This document shows positions 55,272 to 63,758 of a DNA stretch of 64,000 nucleotides, in pieces (positions within the stretch are counted from its first letter, which is position 1; the number at the start of each line of letters is the position of its first letter). The notes below the pieces were generated by a model. It saw only the letters and a list, made by a program, of their open reading frames with translations, did not search any database and was not told the origin of the DNA. The DNA comes from Legionella_C sp048541585 (GTDB lineage: Bacteria > Pseudomonadota > Gammaproteobacteria > Legionellales > Legionellaceae). The DNA lies in the NCBI RefSeq assembly GCF_048541585.1, contig NZ_CP183303.1:2170001-2234000 (forward strand). Reading direction: 5' to 3'. A program made the position numbers and the translations under genes.

Positions 55272-56032
55272 CGAGACGAATTATTCCTTGCCTTGATGTG
55301 CGTGATAATCTTGTTGTTAAGGGAGTAAAATTTGCCAATCATAGAATTATTGGCGATATTCTAACGTTAGCTAAACGTTATTCTGATGAAGGTGCGGATG
55401 AATTAGTTTTCTATGATATCACTGCAAGCTCAAGTCATCAGCCAGTCTGCCCAAGCTGGGTTAATCGAGTGGCAGCAACAATTAATATTCCCTTTACAGT
55501 GGCCGGTGGTATTCGTAGCGTTAATCAAGCTAAATCTATTTTAAATGCTGGTGCTGATAAAATTTCAATTAATAGCCCAGCGCTAGAAAATCCTAATCTC
55601 ATTAATGAATTAAGTCAGGCCTTTGGCAGTCAATGTGTTGTTGTTGGGATTGATAGTCAATGGATTGAAGATGACTTTTATGTTTTTCAGTATACCGGCA
55701 GCGTAGAAACCATGCGTAATGCCGCGCGTAAAACCCTTGAATGGGCTAGAGAAGTGCAAGATAGAGGAGCTGGCGAAATTGTTTTAAATTGTATGCAATC
55801 AGATGGTATAAAACGCGGTTATGATATTGCCCAATTACAACAACTACGTGCCCAAACTTCTGTACCTCTAATTGCTTCAGGAGGCGCTGGCAGTCAAGAA
55901 GATTTTATCGAAGTTTTTAAACAGGCAAAAGTGGATGGTGCTTTAGCTGCAAGTGTTTTTCACGATCAAGTATTAACTATTTCTACTTTAAAAGCCTATT
56001 TATCTCTGCATCAAATTGAGGTAAGACAATGA
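55265..56032 (+). CDS. hisF: Imidazole glycerol phosphate synthase, cyclase subunit
   Basis: Barrel partner of HisH making IGP and AICAR. 255 residues: RRIIPCLDVRDNLVVKGVKF with catalytic Asp, ADELVFYDITASS, FTVAGGIRSVNQAKSILNAGADKISINSPAL, GAGEIVLNCMQSDGIKRGYDI with the second catalytic Asp, and IASGGAGSQEDF. Overlaps hisI by four bases. Confidence 0.97.
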   Translation: MLARRIIPCLDVRDNLVVKGVKFANHRIIGDILTLAKRYSDEGADELVFYDITASSSHQPVCPSWVNRVAATINIPFTVAGGIRSVNQAKSILNAGADKISINSPALENPNLINELSQAFGSQCVVVGIDSQWIEDDFYVFQYTGSVETMRNAARKTLEWAREVQDRGAGEIVLNCMQSDGIKRGYDIAQLQQLRAQTSVPLIASGGAGSQEDFIEVFKQAKVDGALAASVFHDQVLTISTLKAYLSLHQIEVRQ

Positions 56033-56643
56033 TTTCTATTGATATGACTAAACTGGCTTGGGAAAAAATGGACGGTTTGCTGCCAGCCATTATTCAGCAT
56101 GCTGAAAGCGGAGACGTATTAATGTTAGGCTATATGAATCAAGAAGCCCTAACCATCACTGTAGAAAGTCATGAACTTACCTTTTTTAGTCGTAGCCGCC
56201 AAGAATTATGGCGCAAAGGTGCAACTTCAGGCCATACTATGGCGGTTCAAGCTATAAGTACAGATTGTGATGGTGACAGCTTACTTATTCAAGTACTACC
56301 GCAAGGGCCTGCTTGTCATTTAGGTTTTAAAACATGTTTTCAACCATTTATTACTACTAAACTTAGTTTCTTAAACTATCTTATTGACCTTATTAATGAG
56401 CGAGCAACTAGTCAGACTCCCAATAGCTATACAACTCAATTATTACAGGCTGGCATAGCACGTTGTGCCCAAAAAGTAGGAGAAGAAGCGACTGAAGTAG
56501 TCATTGCAGCGATGAAAAATGATAAGGAGGAATTAGTCAATGAAGTCGCTGATCTCATTTATCATCTTTTAGTGCTTTTGAAAGCATGTGAAATAGATTT
56601 TTATCAAGTCGTTGATTGTTTAATAAGGCGGCATAATAAGTAA
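56029..56643 (+). CDS. hisI: Phosphoribosyl-AMP cyclohydrolase / phosphoribosyl-ATP pyrophosphatase
   Basis: Steps two and three of the pathway fused as HisIE. 204 residues: the HisI part (about 1-115) has LMLGYMNQEAL, FFSRSRQELWRKGATSGH, DCDGDSLLIQVLPQGPACH and LGFKTCF with zinc cysteines; the HisE part (about 120-204) has GIARCAQKVGEEATEVVIAA and NEVADLIYHLLVLL with Mg-binding acids. It closes the operon, giving all histidine enzymes from one transcript. No strong terminator directly follows. Confidence 0.97.
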   Translation: MISIDMTKLAWEKMDGLLPAIIQHAESGDVLMLGYMNQEALTITVESHELTFFSRSRQELWRKGATSGHTMAVQAISTDCDGDSLLIQVLPQGPACHLGFKTCFQPFITTKLSFLNYLIDLINERATSQTPNSYTTQLLQAGIARCAQKVGEEATEVVIAAMKNDKEELVNEVADLIYHLLVLLKACEIDFYQVVDCLIRRHNK

Positions 56644-56772
56644 GAACCCACTTAATAACTTAAACCTAAGCTTAATGTAGCTTAAGTCTTGTCCTAACGA
56701 TAGCCATACGAATGTTAGGCCAAAGTCCAACTTTAAATTACCGGCACTTTTTAAGTTCACTGGACATCTCTA

Positions 56773-56901
56773 CGTAGGCGCATAATTGTTCGGTTATAGT
56801 TCCCTTCTCCCCGAGGGGAGAAGGGAAAGAATCTTATGCGCAGACAGGAAGCTAGTTCTAAGTGGGCACAGTATAAGCATTAAACTAGATTTCCGCCTAC
56901 G
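56773..56901. repeat. Nested palindromic element after the his operon
   Basis: Three nested inverted repeats share a centre region: a 13-bp hairpin TTCCCTTCTCCCC/GGGGAGAAGGGAA (56800-56827), enclosed by GCGCATAA/TTATGCGC (56778-56841), enclosed by CGTAGGCG/CGCCTACG (56773-56901). The GC-rich hairpin could stop or protect the his transcript about 160 bases past its end, but no T-tract follows. No coding frame. Confidence 0.6.
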
Positions 56902-56922
56902 CAAAAATGAGATAAAACGTGA

Positions 56923-57057
56923 TTAGGGTTTTGGTGGTTTACCAAAATTTTCAGTAGTAATACGCTCTGATTCTTTATCATTATGTACTTGAGGATCACC
57001 TGTTAAATTAGCAATTTTCCGCTTTATCTCCGGTGGAACATTTTTCTCAAAGTGTAA
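56923..57057 (-). pseudogene. Possible 3' gene remnant without start codon
   Basis: On the minus strand an open frame of 44 codons reads NVPPEIKRKIANLTGDPQVH, continues DKESERITTENFGKPPKP and stops. Composition is protein-like (charged, helical, proline-rich tail), unlike the AT-rich noise nearby. It is closed upstream by a TAA and contains no ATG, GTG or TTG start. It may be the tail of a decayed gene downstream of rlmI; its parent family was not recognised. Confidence 0.4.
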
Positions 57058-57106
57058 TTAATAGACCCTATTTGTTTTTATTTATAACAAATATCCTGTA
57101 AAATTA

Positions 57107-58282
57107 TTACACGATAGCTACCAAGACAGCAGTTAAATAATTTCCTTCGGGAAAAGATGGCAAAGTAGGATGACAGCTTGCAGGCCCAAAGGTTCCTAAT
57201 ATTCGCAATTGCCTGTTCACCGCCAAAGCCTGCGCCTGTACAAGGTTTATAAATTCCTGGGTTGAAAGTGCCGCAGAACAATTACAAGTCATCAGTAAAG
57301 CGCCTGATTGCATGGCTTTAAATACTTCACGATGCAAAAAGCGGTAATAATTCTTTGCTTTTTGTAAATGCTTTTGTGAAGGAACTAATTTAGGTGGGTC
57401 AAGAACAATTAAATCATAATCCTTTGCATGACTTAAATAATCTCTTGCATCCCCTTCAATAAATTCAATATTGTTAAGCTTATTTTTGCTAGCATTTAGT
57501 TTTGCTTGCTCAATTGCTGCTGCAGAGCTATCAACAGCTACAATTTTTGTAGCACCTGCATGAGCTGCATGGAGAGCAAATCCACCAGTATAAGTGTATA
57601 AATCTAAAACTCGCTTAGCATGAGCCAATTGTGCAATTCGTTGATGATTCTCGCGTTGATCAAGAAAAAGACCTGTTTTTTGCGCTTGAGCAAAATTGAC
57701 ATGATAAATTATACCTGCTTCAAGAACATCAATAGCTAAATCTAATTTAAAATCATCTTCACTAACTTCCCAACCATCTTGCTTTAAAGGCTTAGGCTGT
57801 GCAAACCAGATTAATTGTTCACAATCTATAATTTTTTGAATAATAGCGCTAATTTCAGTTTTATGTGCCTCCACCCAGAAGGCTGAACTCGCGACTACTA
57901 CTATTTTATTGAAGTAATCAATGGTTAAACCTGATAAACCATCGGCTTCACTATTAAATAACCTAAAGGCATTAGTTAATTCATTAGGTAAGTTAAGTGC
58001 TTTTCTAACAGCAATAGCTTGTGCTAGGCGTAGTTGTATTATATGAGTTAAGTCCACAAGCGTTGGAAGCTCCCAAGCTTGAGCTAATACACGTACTCGA
58101 TATAGAGAGTATTCATTGTAAGCACCTACTCCTAGCAACTCATCATTTGAATCTAAAATATCGATTAATTGGCCAGTCTTAAGTTTACCTTTAGTTTTGC
58201 TAATAGCTTTGGGGAAAATCCAGGGATGGCCGCGTTGTATAGTATGCTGTTTTTCTGAATTAAGATAAACTGCAGGTCTCAT
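57107..58282 (-). CDS. rlmI: 23S rRNA m5C methyltransferase, RlmI type
   Basis: SAM-dependent enzyme expected to methylate C1962 of 23S rRNA. 391 residues: an N-terminal PUA domain (AVYLNSEKQHTIQRGHPWIFPKAI), a central linker domain, and a C-terminal Rossmann domain with FLDQRENHQRIAQLA, LDLYTYTGGFALHAAHAGA, IEFIEGDARDYL, VLDPPKLVPSQK and the catalytic region LLMTCNCSAALS. The order and length match RlmI/YccW proteins; RlmK-like relatives differ in substrate. Confidence 0.9.
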   Translation of the reverse strand: MRPAVYLNSEKQHTIQRGHPWIFPKAISKTKGKLKTGQLIDILDSNDELLGVGAYNEYSLYRVRVLAQAWELPTLVDLTHIIQLRLAQAIAVRKALNLPNELTNAFRLFNSEADGLSGLTIDYFNKIVVVASSAFWVEAHKTEISAIIQKIIDCEQLIWFAQPKPLKQDGWEVSEDDFKLDLAIDVLEAGIIYHVNFAQAQKTGLFLDQRENHQRIAQLAHAKRVLDLYTYTGGFALHAAHAGATKIVAVDSSAAAIEQAKLNASKNKLNNIEFIEGDARDYLSHAKDYDLIVLDPPKLVPSQKHLQKAKNYYRFLHREVFKAMQSGALLMTCNCSAALSTQEFINLVQAQALAVNRQLRILGTFGPASCHPTLPSFPEGNYLTAVLVAIV

Positions 58283-58397
58283 AAGTATTTCACAAATATT
58301 AAAAGTCGGCTAATCTACACTATAGTCTTGTAGATTGAAATGGTTATTAAAAACACCAACGGATTTAAACGCCACTAGTTTGTAGATAAGGATAGCT

Positions 58398-59351
58398 ATG
58401 CAACGGTTAACAGCCAAATCATTTGTATTTTTTTTAAATTTTTTAATTTTTAATAGCGCATTTGCAAGTCCCTGGTATACAGGCCCACTGCTTGCTCCAG
58501 CAGGACATACAATACCTAAAGGGCATACAAACCTTGAGCCTTATGCTTTTTTTACTGACAATGATGGCGTATACACTCGTCATTGGCGGCTAACGCATAT
58601 ACCTCATAGTGAAAGTATTGTTGGCCTTCCTGTTATTACTCAAGGTATTGCTGATAAATTTGATATTCAATATACCCTTCCCTATACCTACAATGAACAA
58701 CAAGGGCGGCATTATGACCACATTAGTGATATCAGTATGATCTTAGGTTATCAAGCGCTTGAACAAGGTAAAACTAAGTGGCGACCTGATTTACGAGTTA
58801 CCGTACAAGAAATATTTCCTAGTGGCAAATTTGAGGACTTAAAACCTTTTTATAAAGGTACTGACGCCTCGGGGCTTGGTAGTTATCAAACTGGGTTTAA
58901 TTTAAACTTTCAACATCTTTTACAGTTAACAGAATTAAATTATCTGCGTACGCGTTTAAGTATTGGCTTTCTTACAGGCACAGATGTCAGGATACATGGC
59001 ATTACAAGTTATGGTGGGGTGGCAAATACTGATGGTAAAATTAATCCAGGCAATTTATTTAATGTTGACTTAGCATGGGAGTTAAATCTTACCCAAAATT
59101 GGGTTGCTGTAATGGAAGGTTATTATGCTAGTCGCGATGGCACACGTTTTCGTGGATTTTCAGGCTCAAACTCTAATGGAACAGCTGTTAATCTTGGTCA
59201 TCAAAATTTAGCAGAAATATCTTTGGCACCTGCTATCGAATATAATTTTAATCAGAATGTAGGTATTATTGGTGGTTATTGGTTTTCTATCACAGGCAAG
59301 GATGCCACTGATTTTAAATCAGTAGTTGTTGCACTCAATATCTATATTTAA
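58398..59351 (+). CDS. Putative outer-membrane beta-barrel protein
   Basis: 317 residues. A signal peptide with a long aromatic core ends SAFA-SPW. The mature chain is made of alternating hydrophobic/polar strands rich in Tyr, Gly and Asn (FDIQYTLPYTYNE, LRTRLSIGFLTGTDV, LNLTQNWVAVMEGYYASRDG, ATDFKSVVVALNIYI) and ends in an aromatic-hydrophobic residue pair, as transmembrane barrels do. It resembles transporter or MetA-pathway phenol-degradation-like barrels. The substrate is unknown. AAGGAT lies before the ATG; it is divergent from rlmI and probably a single-gene unit. Confidence 0.7.
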   Translation: MQRLTAKSFVFFLNFLIFNSAFASPWYTGPLLAPAGHTIPKGHTNLEPYAFFTDNDGVYTRHWRLTHIPHSESIVGLPVITQGIADKFDIQYTLPYTYNEQQGRHYDHISDISMILGYQALEQGKTKWRPDLRVTVQEIFPSGKFEDLKPFYKGTDASGLGSYQTGFNLNFQHLLQLTELNYLRTRLSIGFLTGTDVRIHGITSYGGVANTDGKINPGNLFNVDLAWELNLTQNWVAVMEGYYASRDGTRFRGFSGSNSNGTAVNLGHQNLAEISLAPAIEYNFNQNVGIIGGYWFSITGKDATDFKSVVVALNIYI

Positions 59352-59467
59352 CGTTTAGGTCGATAAACACATAAGTTAAATAAAAATCCAATTGCTAGCT
59401 TCATAGCTAGCCCTATAGCTTATCAAAATTAATCATGTTAGCATGCCAACTTTTGTTGGAATATCAT

Positions 59468-60412
59468 ATGTGGTTTAACAATGCGCTTATCTACCATTAT
59501 GACCTTAGTGAAGAAGTGGATTTCGCAGCCCTACTGGCTGAAGAACAATTAAAACCTTGTCCTCCCCATGCTCGCTTTATTTATGGCTGGCTCTCCGTTT
59601 CTGCAGATGAACTTACTCAAGAAGTAGCAGGCACTACTTTACTTTGCCTAGGTAAAACAGAACGAATTTTACCACGTGGTGTAATCAATCAAGTAGTAGC
59701 TGAACGTATTGGTCAATTAGAAACTCAAAATGGGCGAAAAATTAAGCGTTCTGAAAAAGCACAATTGGCCGAAGAAGTTGAATTTGAATTATTACCAAAA
59801 TCTTTCTGTATTCAAAAGCGCTTATTAGCTTTGCTAGACACCAATTGTAAACGTTTAATTATTAACACAGCTAGTGAAAATCAAGCTTCTCAGTTAACTT
59901 CTCTCTTACGTAAAACACTACCAAAATTGCAACTTGAACCGCTTACTCATCCAGATAATTTAGCAAGCCGCTTTGCTGAATGGATTGCTAAGCCTCAAAC
60001 CTTACCCTCTCCTTTTCAATTAGCCTCAGATTGCTTGTTATTTGCGTTAGATGATGAGAAAAAACGAATTAATTGCAAAGGTTATGAGTTGCCTGCAGAA
60101 GAAATTGTAACGTTAATAGCACAAGGGCTTGCAGCAGCCGAAGTATCATTGATTTGGAATGAACGTATTCAATTTACTTTAACGCATGATTTAACATTTA
60201 AGCGGCTAAAAAGTTTAGATTACCTTATTGATGAATTTAATGATATTAATCAATTAGAAGAAGATTATTTAAAACATGATGCAGCATTAACATTACTTAG
60301 TGGCGAATTACGCCAATTAGTTGATGATTTAATGAAGGCTTTAAATGATAAATCTACTTTTTCTTTAGTTAAAAGTACTAAACTTGCGACTGAAGTTAGT
60401 GAAATAGATTAA
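59468..60412 (+). CDS. rdgC: Recombination-associated protein RdgC
   Basis: Ring-shaped double-strand DNA-binding protein that limits RecA access. The start MWFNNALIYHYDL is the family N-terminus, so the ATG at this position is chosen over one 33 bases upstream; TTGGAA precedes it. The protein is then 314 residues, slightly over the usual length. Features include PCPPHARFIYGWLSV, RILPRGVINQVVAERI, IKRSEKAQLAEEVEFELLPK and the C-terminal LTLLSGELRQLVDDLMKALND. Confidence 0.92.
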   Translation: MWFNNALIYHYDLSEEVDFAALLAEEQLKPCPPHARFIYGWLSVSADELTQEVAGTTLLCLGKTERILPRGVINQVVAERIGQLETQNGRKIKRSEKAQLAEEVEFELLPKSFCIQKRLLALLDTNCKRLIINTASENQASQLTSLLRKTLPKLQLEPLTHPDNLASRFAEWIAKPQTLPSPFQLASDCLLFALDDEKKRINCKGYELPAEEIVTLIAQGLAAAEVSLIWNERIQFTLTHDLTFKRLKSLDYLIDEFNDINQLEEDYLKHDAALTLLSGELRQLVDDLMKALNDKSTFSLVKSTKLATEVSEID

Positions 60413-60474
60413 TTTTTGTAAAATAAGCTTAATCTAAATACCATAAATTTTAATGAAATTAAAATATTAGCAAA

Positions 60475-61113
60475 ATGAATCAAGCCAATTATTTTGAAAA
60501 TCCTTTTAAAGGAATACCATTATCAGAGCAGGTAACTAATCCTAACATTATAGTAGGTCGTCATAGTTATTATTCAGGTTATTACCATGGCCATTCTTTT
60601 GATGATTGTGCGAGGTATTTATTACCTGATAGAGATGATGTAGATAAATTAATTATCGGTAACTTTTGCTCTATTGGAACAGGAGTTGCTTTCATTATGG
60701 CTGGCAATCAAGGTCACAGAATGGATTGGATAAGCTCCTTTCCTTTCTATTACACCAATGATGAATATACTAAAGAAGCATTAGATGGCTTCATAGGAGC
60801 TGGCAATACTGAAATAGGTCATGATGTATGGATTGGTGGCGAAGCTATTATCATGCCTGGTGTTAAAATTGGCCATGGCGCGGTCATCGGAACCCGCGCT
60901 ATTGTTACGAAAGATGTTGAGCCTTATACCATTGTCGTTGGTAACCCTGCTAAGCCAATTCGTAAACGATTTACTCAAGAGCAAATAGACATACTATTAA
61001 AAATTCAATGGTGGAATTGGCCGGATAATTTATTAGCACAAGCAATGGAACGGTTATGCTCTGCAGATATCGAAAGCTTAAAGCAATTTTGGCAACAGCA
61101 TTGTGAAAATTAA
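60475..61113 (+). CDS. Xenobiotic acetyltransferase, CatB type
   Basis: 212 residues of left-handed beta-helix acetyltransferase. IGNFCSIGTGVAFIMAGNQG is followed by HRMDWISSFPF, in which His81 is the expected catalytic base. Hexapeptide repeats continue in IGHDVWIGGEAIIMPGVKIG and HGAVIGTRAIVTKDVEPYTI, and VGNPAKPIRKRF ends the helix. The sequence is that of type B chloramphenicol O-acetyltransferases, close to Vat enzymes; chromosomal homologues are common and may act on other substrates. The last codons, LKQFWQQHCE, are duplicated as DNA at 63520. Confidence 0.88.
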   Translation: MNQANYFENPFKGIPLSEQVTNPNIIVGRHSYYSGYYHGHSFDDCARYLLPDRDDVDKLIIGNFCSIGTGVAFIMAGNQGHRMDWISSFPFYYTNDEYTKEALDGFIGAGNTEIGHDVWIGGEAIIMPGVKIGHGAVIGTRAIVTKDVEPYTIVVGNPAKPIRKRFTQEQIDILLKIQWWNWPDNLLAQAMERLCSADIESLKQFWQQHCEN

Positions 61114-61275
61114 TAAACTTACTAACTTAGTATTTAAATTTCTAAATTTTTTAAAAACTAAGAATTTCTAAATTTAGTTCATTTAAAAATTGTTTTAAGG
61201 TACTAGGTTTACAATTAGCTCATTTTACTAATTTAATGTCACAGTCAGCCAATTCTAAGGACGTACAGGATAAAA

Positions 61276-62760
61276 ATGTTTAAAGCGTTGCAAGGTGTGC
61301 ATCAAGGAATGACCTTATTGTATTGTATTCAGGCTCTTTCAACTTTCTCTTATGCAGTTCTTTACTCGTCTCTTTCCCTTTACATTACTAAACAGCTTGG
61401 TTTTAGTGATTTAATTTGTAATAGCATCGTTGGTTTATTTTTAGGTTTTAATTACATCTTACATTTATTAGGGGGATTTATAGGCGGTCGTTATTTAAGT
61501 AACCGCTGCTTATTTTTAATAACAACTGTTATACAAACCATTGGTATTAGTTTTTTAGCTAGTGCAAATCAAGCTTACTTTTTTATAGGCTTAAGTTTAT
61601 TTCTCATTGGCTGCGGACTCAATAGCACTTGTTATAATAATATCTTAACTGAACGATTTCAGGGTGAAGATAATCAAAGAGATAAAGCTTTTTTCTTAAG
61701 TTACGCTGCAATGAATATAGGTTTTTTTGCCGGCTATATTATCAGTGGTTTTTATGACTATTCTAATCAATATCAGCAATTATTTTATATTGCAATTACT
61801 ACTAATGTTTTAACTCTAATCTTTATAGGTTTTTCTTGGGCACAAATTGCTGATAAAAATACCCTTTTATCTGCACAAAAAGATCCTCTACAAAGATATT
61901 TAAAAAATAGCTTAGGGATGGTAATAACTTTGACTTTACTCCCATTTCTAATTACATGCTTTAACTCATCAGACTTTAGTAATAGTTTAGTAGTAGTGAT
62001 AAGTATCATTATGCTTATTATTATTTTAATACTCGGGCAACAACAAAAAATTAAGGAGAATAAACAAAAAATTCATGCTTATTTAATTCTTACTGTTTCA
62101 TCAATCTTATTTTGGATGATTTATTATACCGGCCCTATGGGTGTAACATTATTTATCAAAAACAATGTTAACCGACACTTATTTGGCTATGAATTAGCGA
62201 CCCAATGGATTTTAAATATTAATGCTATTGTTATTATAATAGGCGCTCCACTAATGTCATCGTTACTTATGAAGTTGCGCTCAGCTAAATTTACTGTATC
62301 TGTTACAAATCAATTTATTTGGTCATTTATTATTTTATCATTTTCATTTTTTGCTCTTGCATTTAGTATAAAATACGCCAATAACCAAGGTTACGCTGAT
62401 ATTAATTGGATAATATTACACTACATTACACAAGCTCTATCAGAGTTGCTTATTGGACCTATAGGTTACGCTATGATTGGGAAAATTGTTCCCATTAAAT
62501 TACAAGGTTTACTTATGGGTACATGGATGATGGTCTCAGGTGTAGCTTCATCATTATCACATTATTTTTCTAATCTCATGGTAAAAACTTCATCTATTGA
62601 TCCACTTGTCACGAATTCGGATTATTTCTCTGTCTTTAATCAGTTAGGATCATGGGCATTATTAGGTGCTGTTTGTCTTTATTTTATATCTAGAAAAATT
62701 AAAAAATTTCTTGATAAACCTAATAAAAATGTTGAGTTTAAAGCTATTGCTTTAACTTAA
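61276..62760 (+). CDS. POT/PTR2-like major facilitator transporter
   Basis: 494 residues with about 12 to 14 membrane helices. The segment LYSSLSLYITKQLGFSDLICNSIVGLF and HLLGGFIGGRYLSNRC near the second and third helices resemble proton-dependent oligopeptide transporters; GPIGYAMIGKIVPIKLQGLLMGTWMM near 400 is also POT-like. The helix-one ExxERFxYY proton motif of classical POT proteins is replaced by QALSTFSYAVLY, so coupling and substrate may differ. Peptide or amino-acid uptake is the best guess. AAGGA precedes the ATG. Confidence 0.75.
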   Translation: MFKALQGVHQGMTLLYCIQALSTFSYAVLYSSLSLYITKQLGFSDLICNSIVGLFLGFNYILHLLGGFIGGRYLSNRCLFLITTVIQTIGISFLASANQAYFFIGLSLFLIGCGLNSTCYNNILTERFQGEDNQRDKAFFLSYAAMNIGFFAGYIISGFYDYSNQYQQLFYIAITTNVLTLIFIGFSWAQIADKNTLLSAQKDPLQRYLKNSLGMVITLTLLPFLITCFNSSDFSNSLVVVISIIMLIIILILGQQQKIKENKQKIHAYLILTVSSILFWMIYYTGPMGVTLFIKNNVNRHLFGYELATQWILNINAIVIIIGAPLMSSLLMKLRSAKFTVSVTNQFIWSFIILSFSFFALAFSIKYANNQGYADINWIILHYITQALSELLIGPIGYAMIGKIVPIKLQGLLMGTWMMVSGVASSLSHYFSNLMVKTSSIDPLVTNSDYFSVFNQLGSWALLGAVCLYFISRKIKKFLDKPNKNVEFKAIALT

Positions 62761-63058
62761 ACCTTAAATATTTTCACTTTAAGCTTGAACCTACCTAAAG
62801 TAGTAAAAATATATTTAATTAAAATTATTCTTTATTAAATTAATAACTTAAAATCCTACTTATTATCTATTCCGGTAATCATTAATTTTAAAAACTCTTC
62901 ACATAAATTAAATCTTTGCAGTTTATTATTAATATGTTCTTAAATAACTCAGCTTTACAATTTGCATTAACATTTTCGAAGTAAAAATACTAATTTTTTA
63001 TTCCTTTTGGATATGGTCCAATATATAGCGTCATCACTAAATTTTAAGCAAGACTCAT
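62761..63058. other. AT-rich intergenic region
   Basis: Nearly 300 bases with no open frame or repeat recognised. A possible -35 TTTGGA-like and -10 TATAGC lie near 63005-63030 before the next gene, too weak to call. Confidence 0.4.
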
Positions 63059-63427
63059 ATGAATCAGAATAATAAATATAGCTTATCGAATATCAATTGT
63101 TCTATTAATAAACTTAAAAGAAAATCAAAAAAATTTACTAAAGATCCACTACCTAATTTTTTAATTTGGTTAAAAGAACAGATAAATTCTGAAGATAAAC
63201 GATTTAGCTTACATAATCAAAAACTTATACTTTATAAATTATCCGAATGTAATTTCGAACTTATTTTTATTTTACCTGAAGTACTTGAAATATATTACCA
63301 ACTAACAGGTGTTGCTGTAGAAATAATGAAAACCGAACTTAAAAAAGCGTTAAAAATCACCCATGCTTATACGATTCTTAAAGAAGGAAAAATTATTGAA
63401 GTATTTCCTTGTAAAAAATACTTTTAA
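63059..63427 (+). CDS. Hypothetical protein, unrecognised
   Basis: 122 residues, not recognised. The N-terminus is strongly basic (KLKRKSKKFTKDPLP). The middle is helical (NFLIWLKEQINSEDKRFSLH) with a hydrophobic stretch ECNFELIFILPEVLEIYYQL too charged for a membrane helix, and the end is basic and aromatic (KIIEVFPCKKYF). No signal peptide or repeat. The translation reads cleanly, but the ATG lacks a good ribosome site. Could be a small cytosolic regulator or an exported protein; no function is assigned. Confidence 0.55.
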   Translation: MNQNNKYSLSNINCSINKLKRKSKKFTKDPLPNFLIWLKEQINSEDKRFSLHNQKLILYKLSECNFELIFILPEVLEIYYQLTGVAVEIMKTELKKALKITHAYTILKEGKIIEVFPCKKYF

Positions 63428-63519
63428 TATAAAGAGTTCTTCTTGGTTTATCTCACATTATTAGTAAAATGCTTTAAAATAACCCTACTTAGTTCTAATT
63501 AAACTTTATACATTCAAAA

Positions 63520-63551
63520 CTTAAAGCAATTTTGGCAACAGCATTGTGAAA
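63520..63551 (+). repeat. Exact 32-bp copy of the catB-type gene's 3' end
   Basis: CTTAAAGCAATTTTGGCAAC followed by AGCATTGTGAAA is identical to 61077-61108, which encodes LKQFWQQHCE at the acetyltransferase C-terminus. Flanks diverge at once on the right and after few bases on the left. It is too long to be chance in this window and looks like a recombination or deletion scar, or the remains of a second acetyltransferase gene. Confidence 0.8.
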
Positions 63552-63666
63552 GCAGAACGGTTTAATCTTTGTAAGCTTTTAATTTAATATTTGAATGAAA
63601 TTTTTAATCTACAGTATTGATGATTAACTTAGAGATTTAATTATTACAAAATTAATAGATTTACTT

Positions 63667-63697
63667 AAAAGCAGTAAACTTAAATACTGCTTTTTTT
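63667..63697 (+). terminator. Rho-independent terminator
   Basis: AAAAGCAGTA pairs with TACTGCTTTT around an eight-base loop and runs into seven Ts in all. It lies 240 bases after the hypothetical gene, just past the catB scar, so it may be the original terminator of a gene now lost. Confidence 0.75.
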
Positions 63698-63758
63698 ATA
63701 AACTAAATTCTTTTTAGGTTAAGAATCAACAAAATTAACAACTTCAAACTAAGGAATA

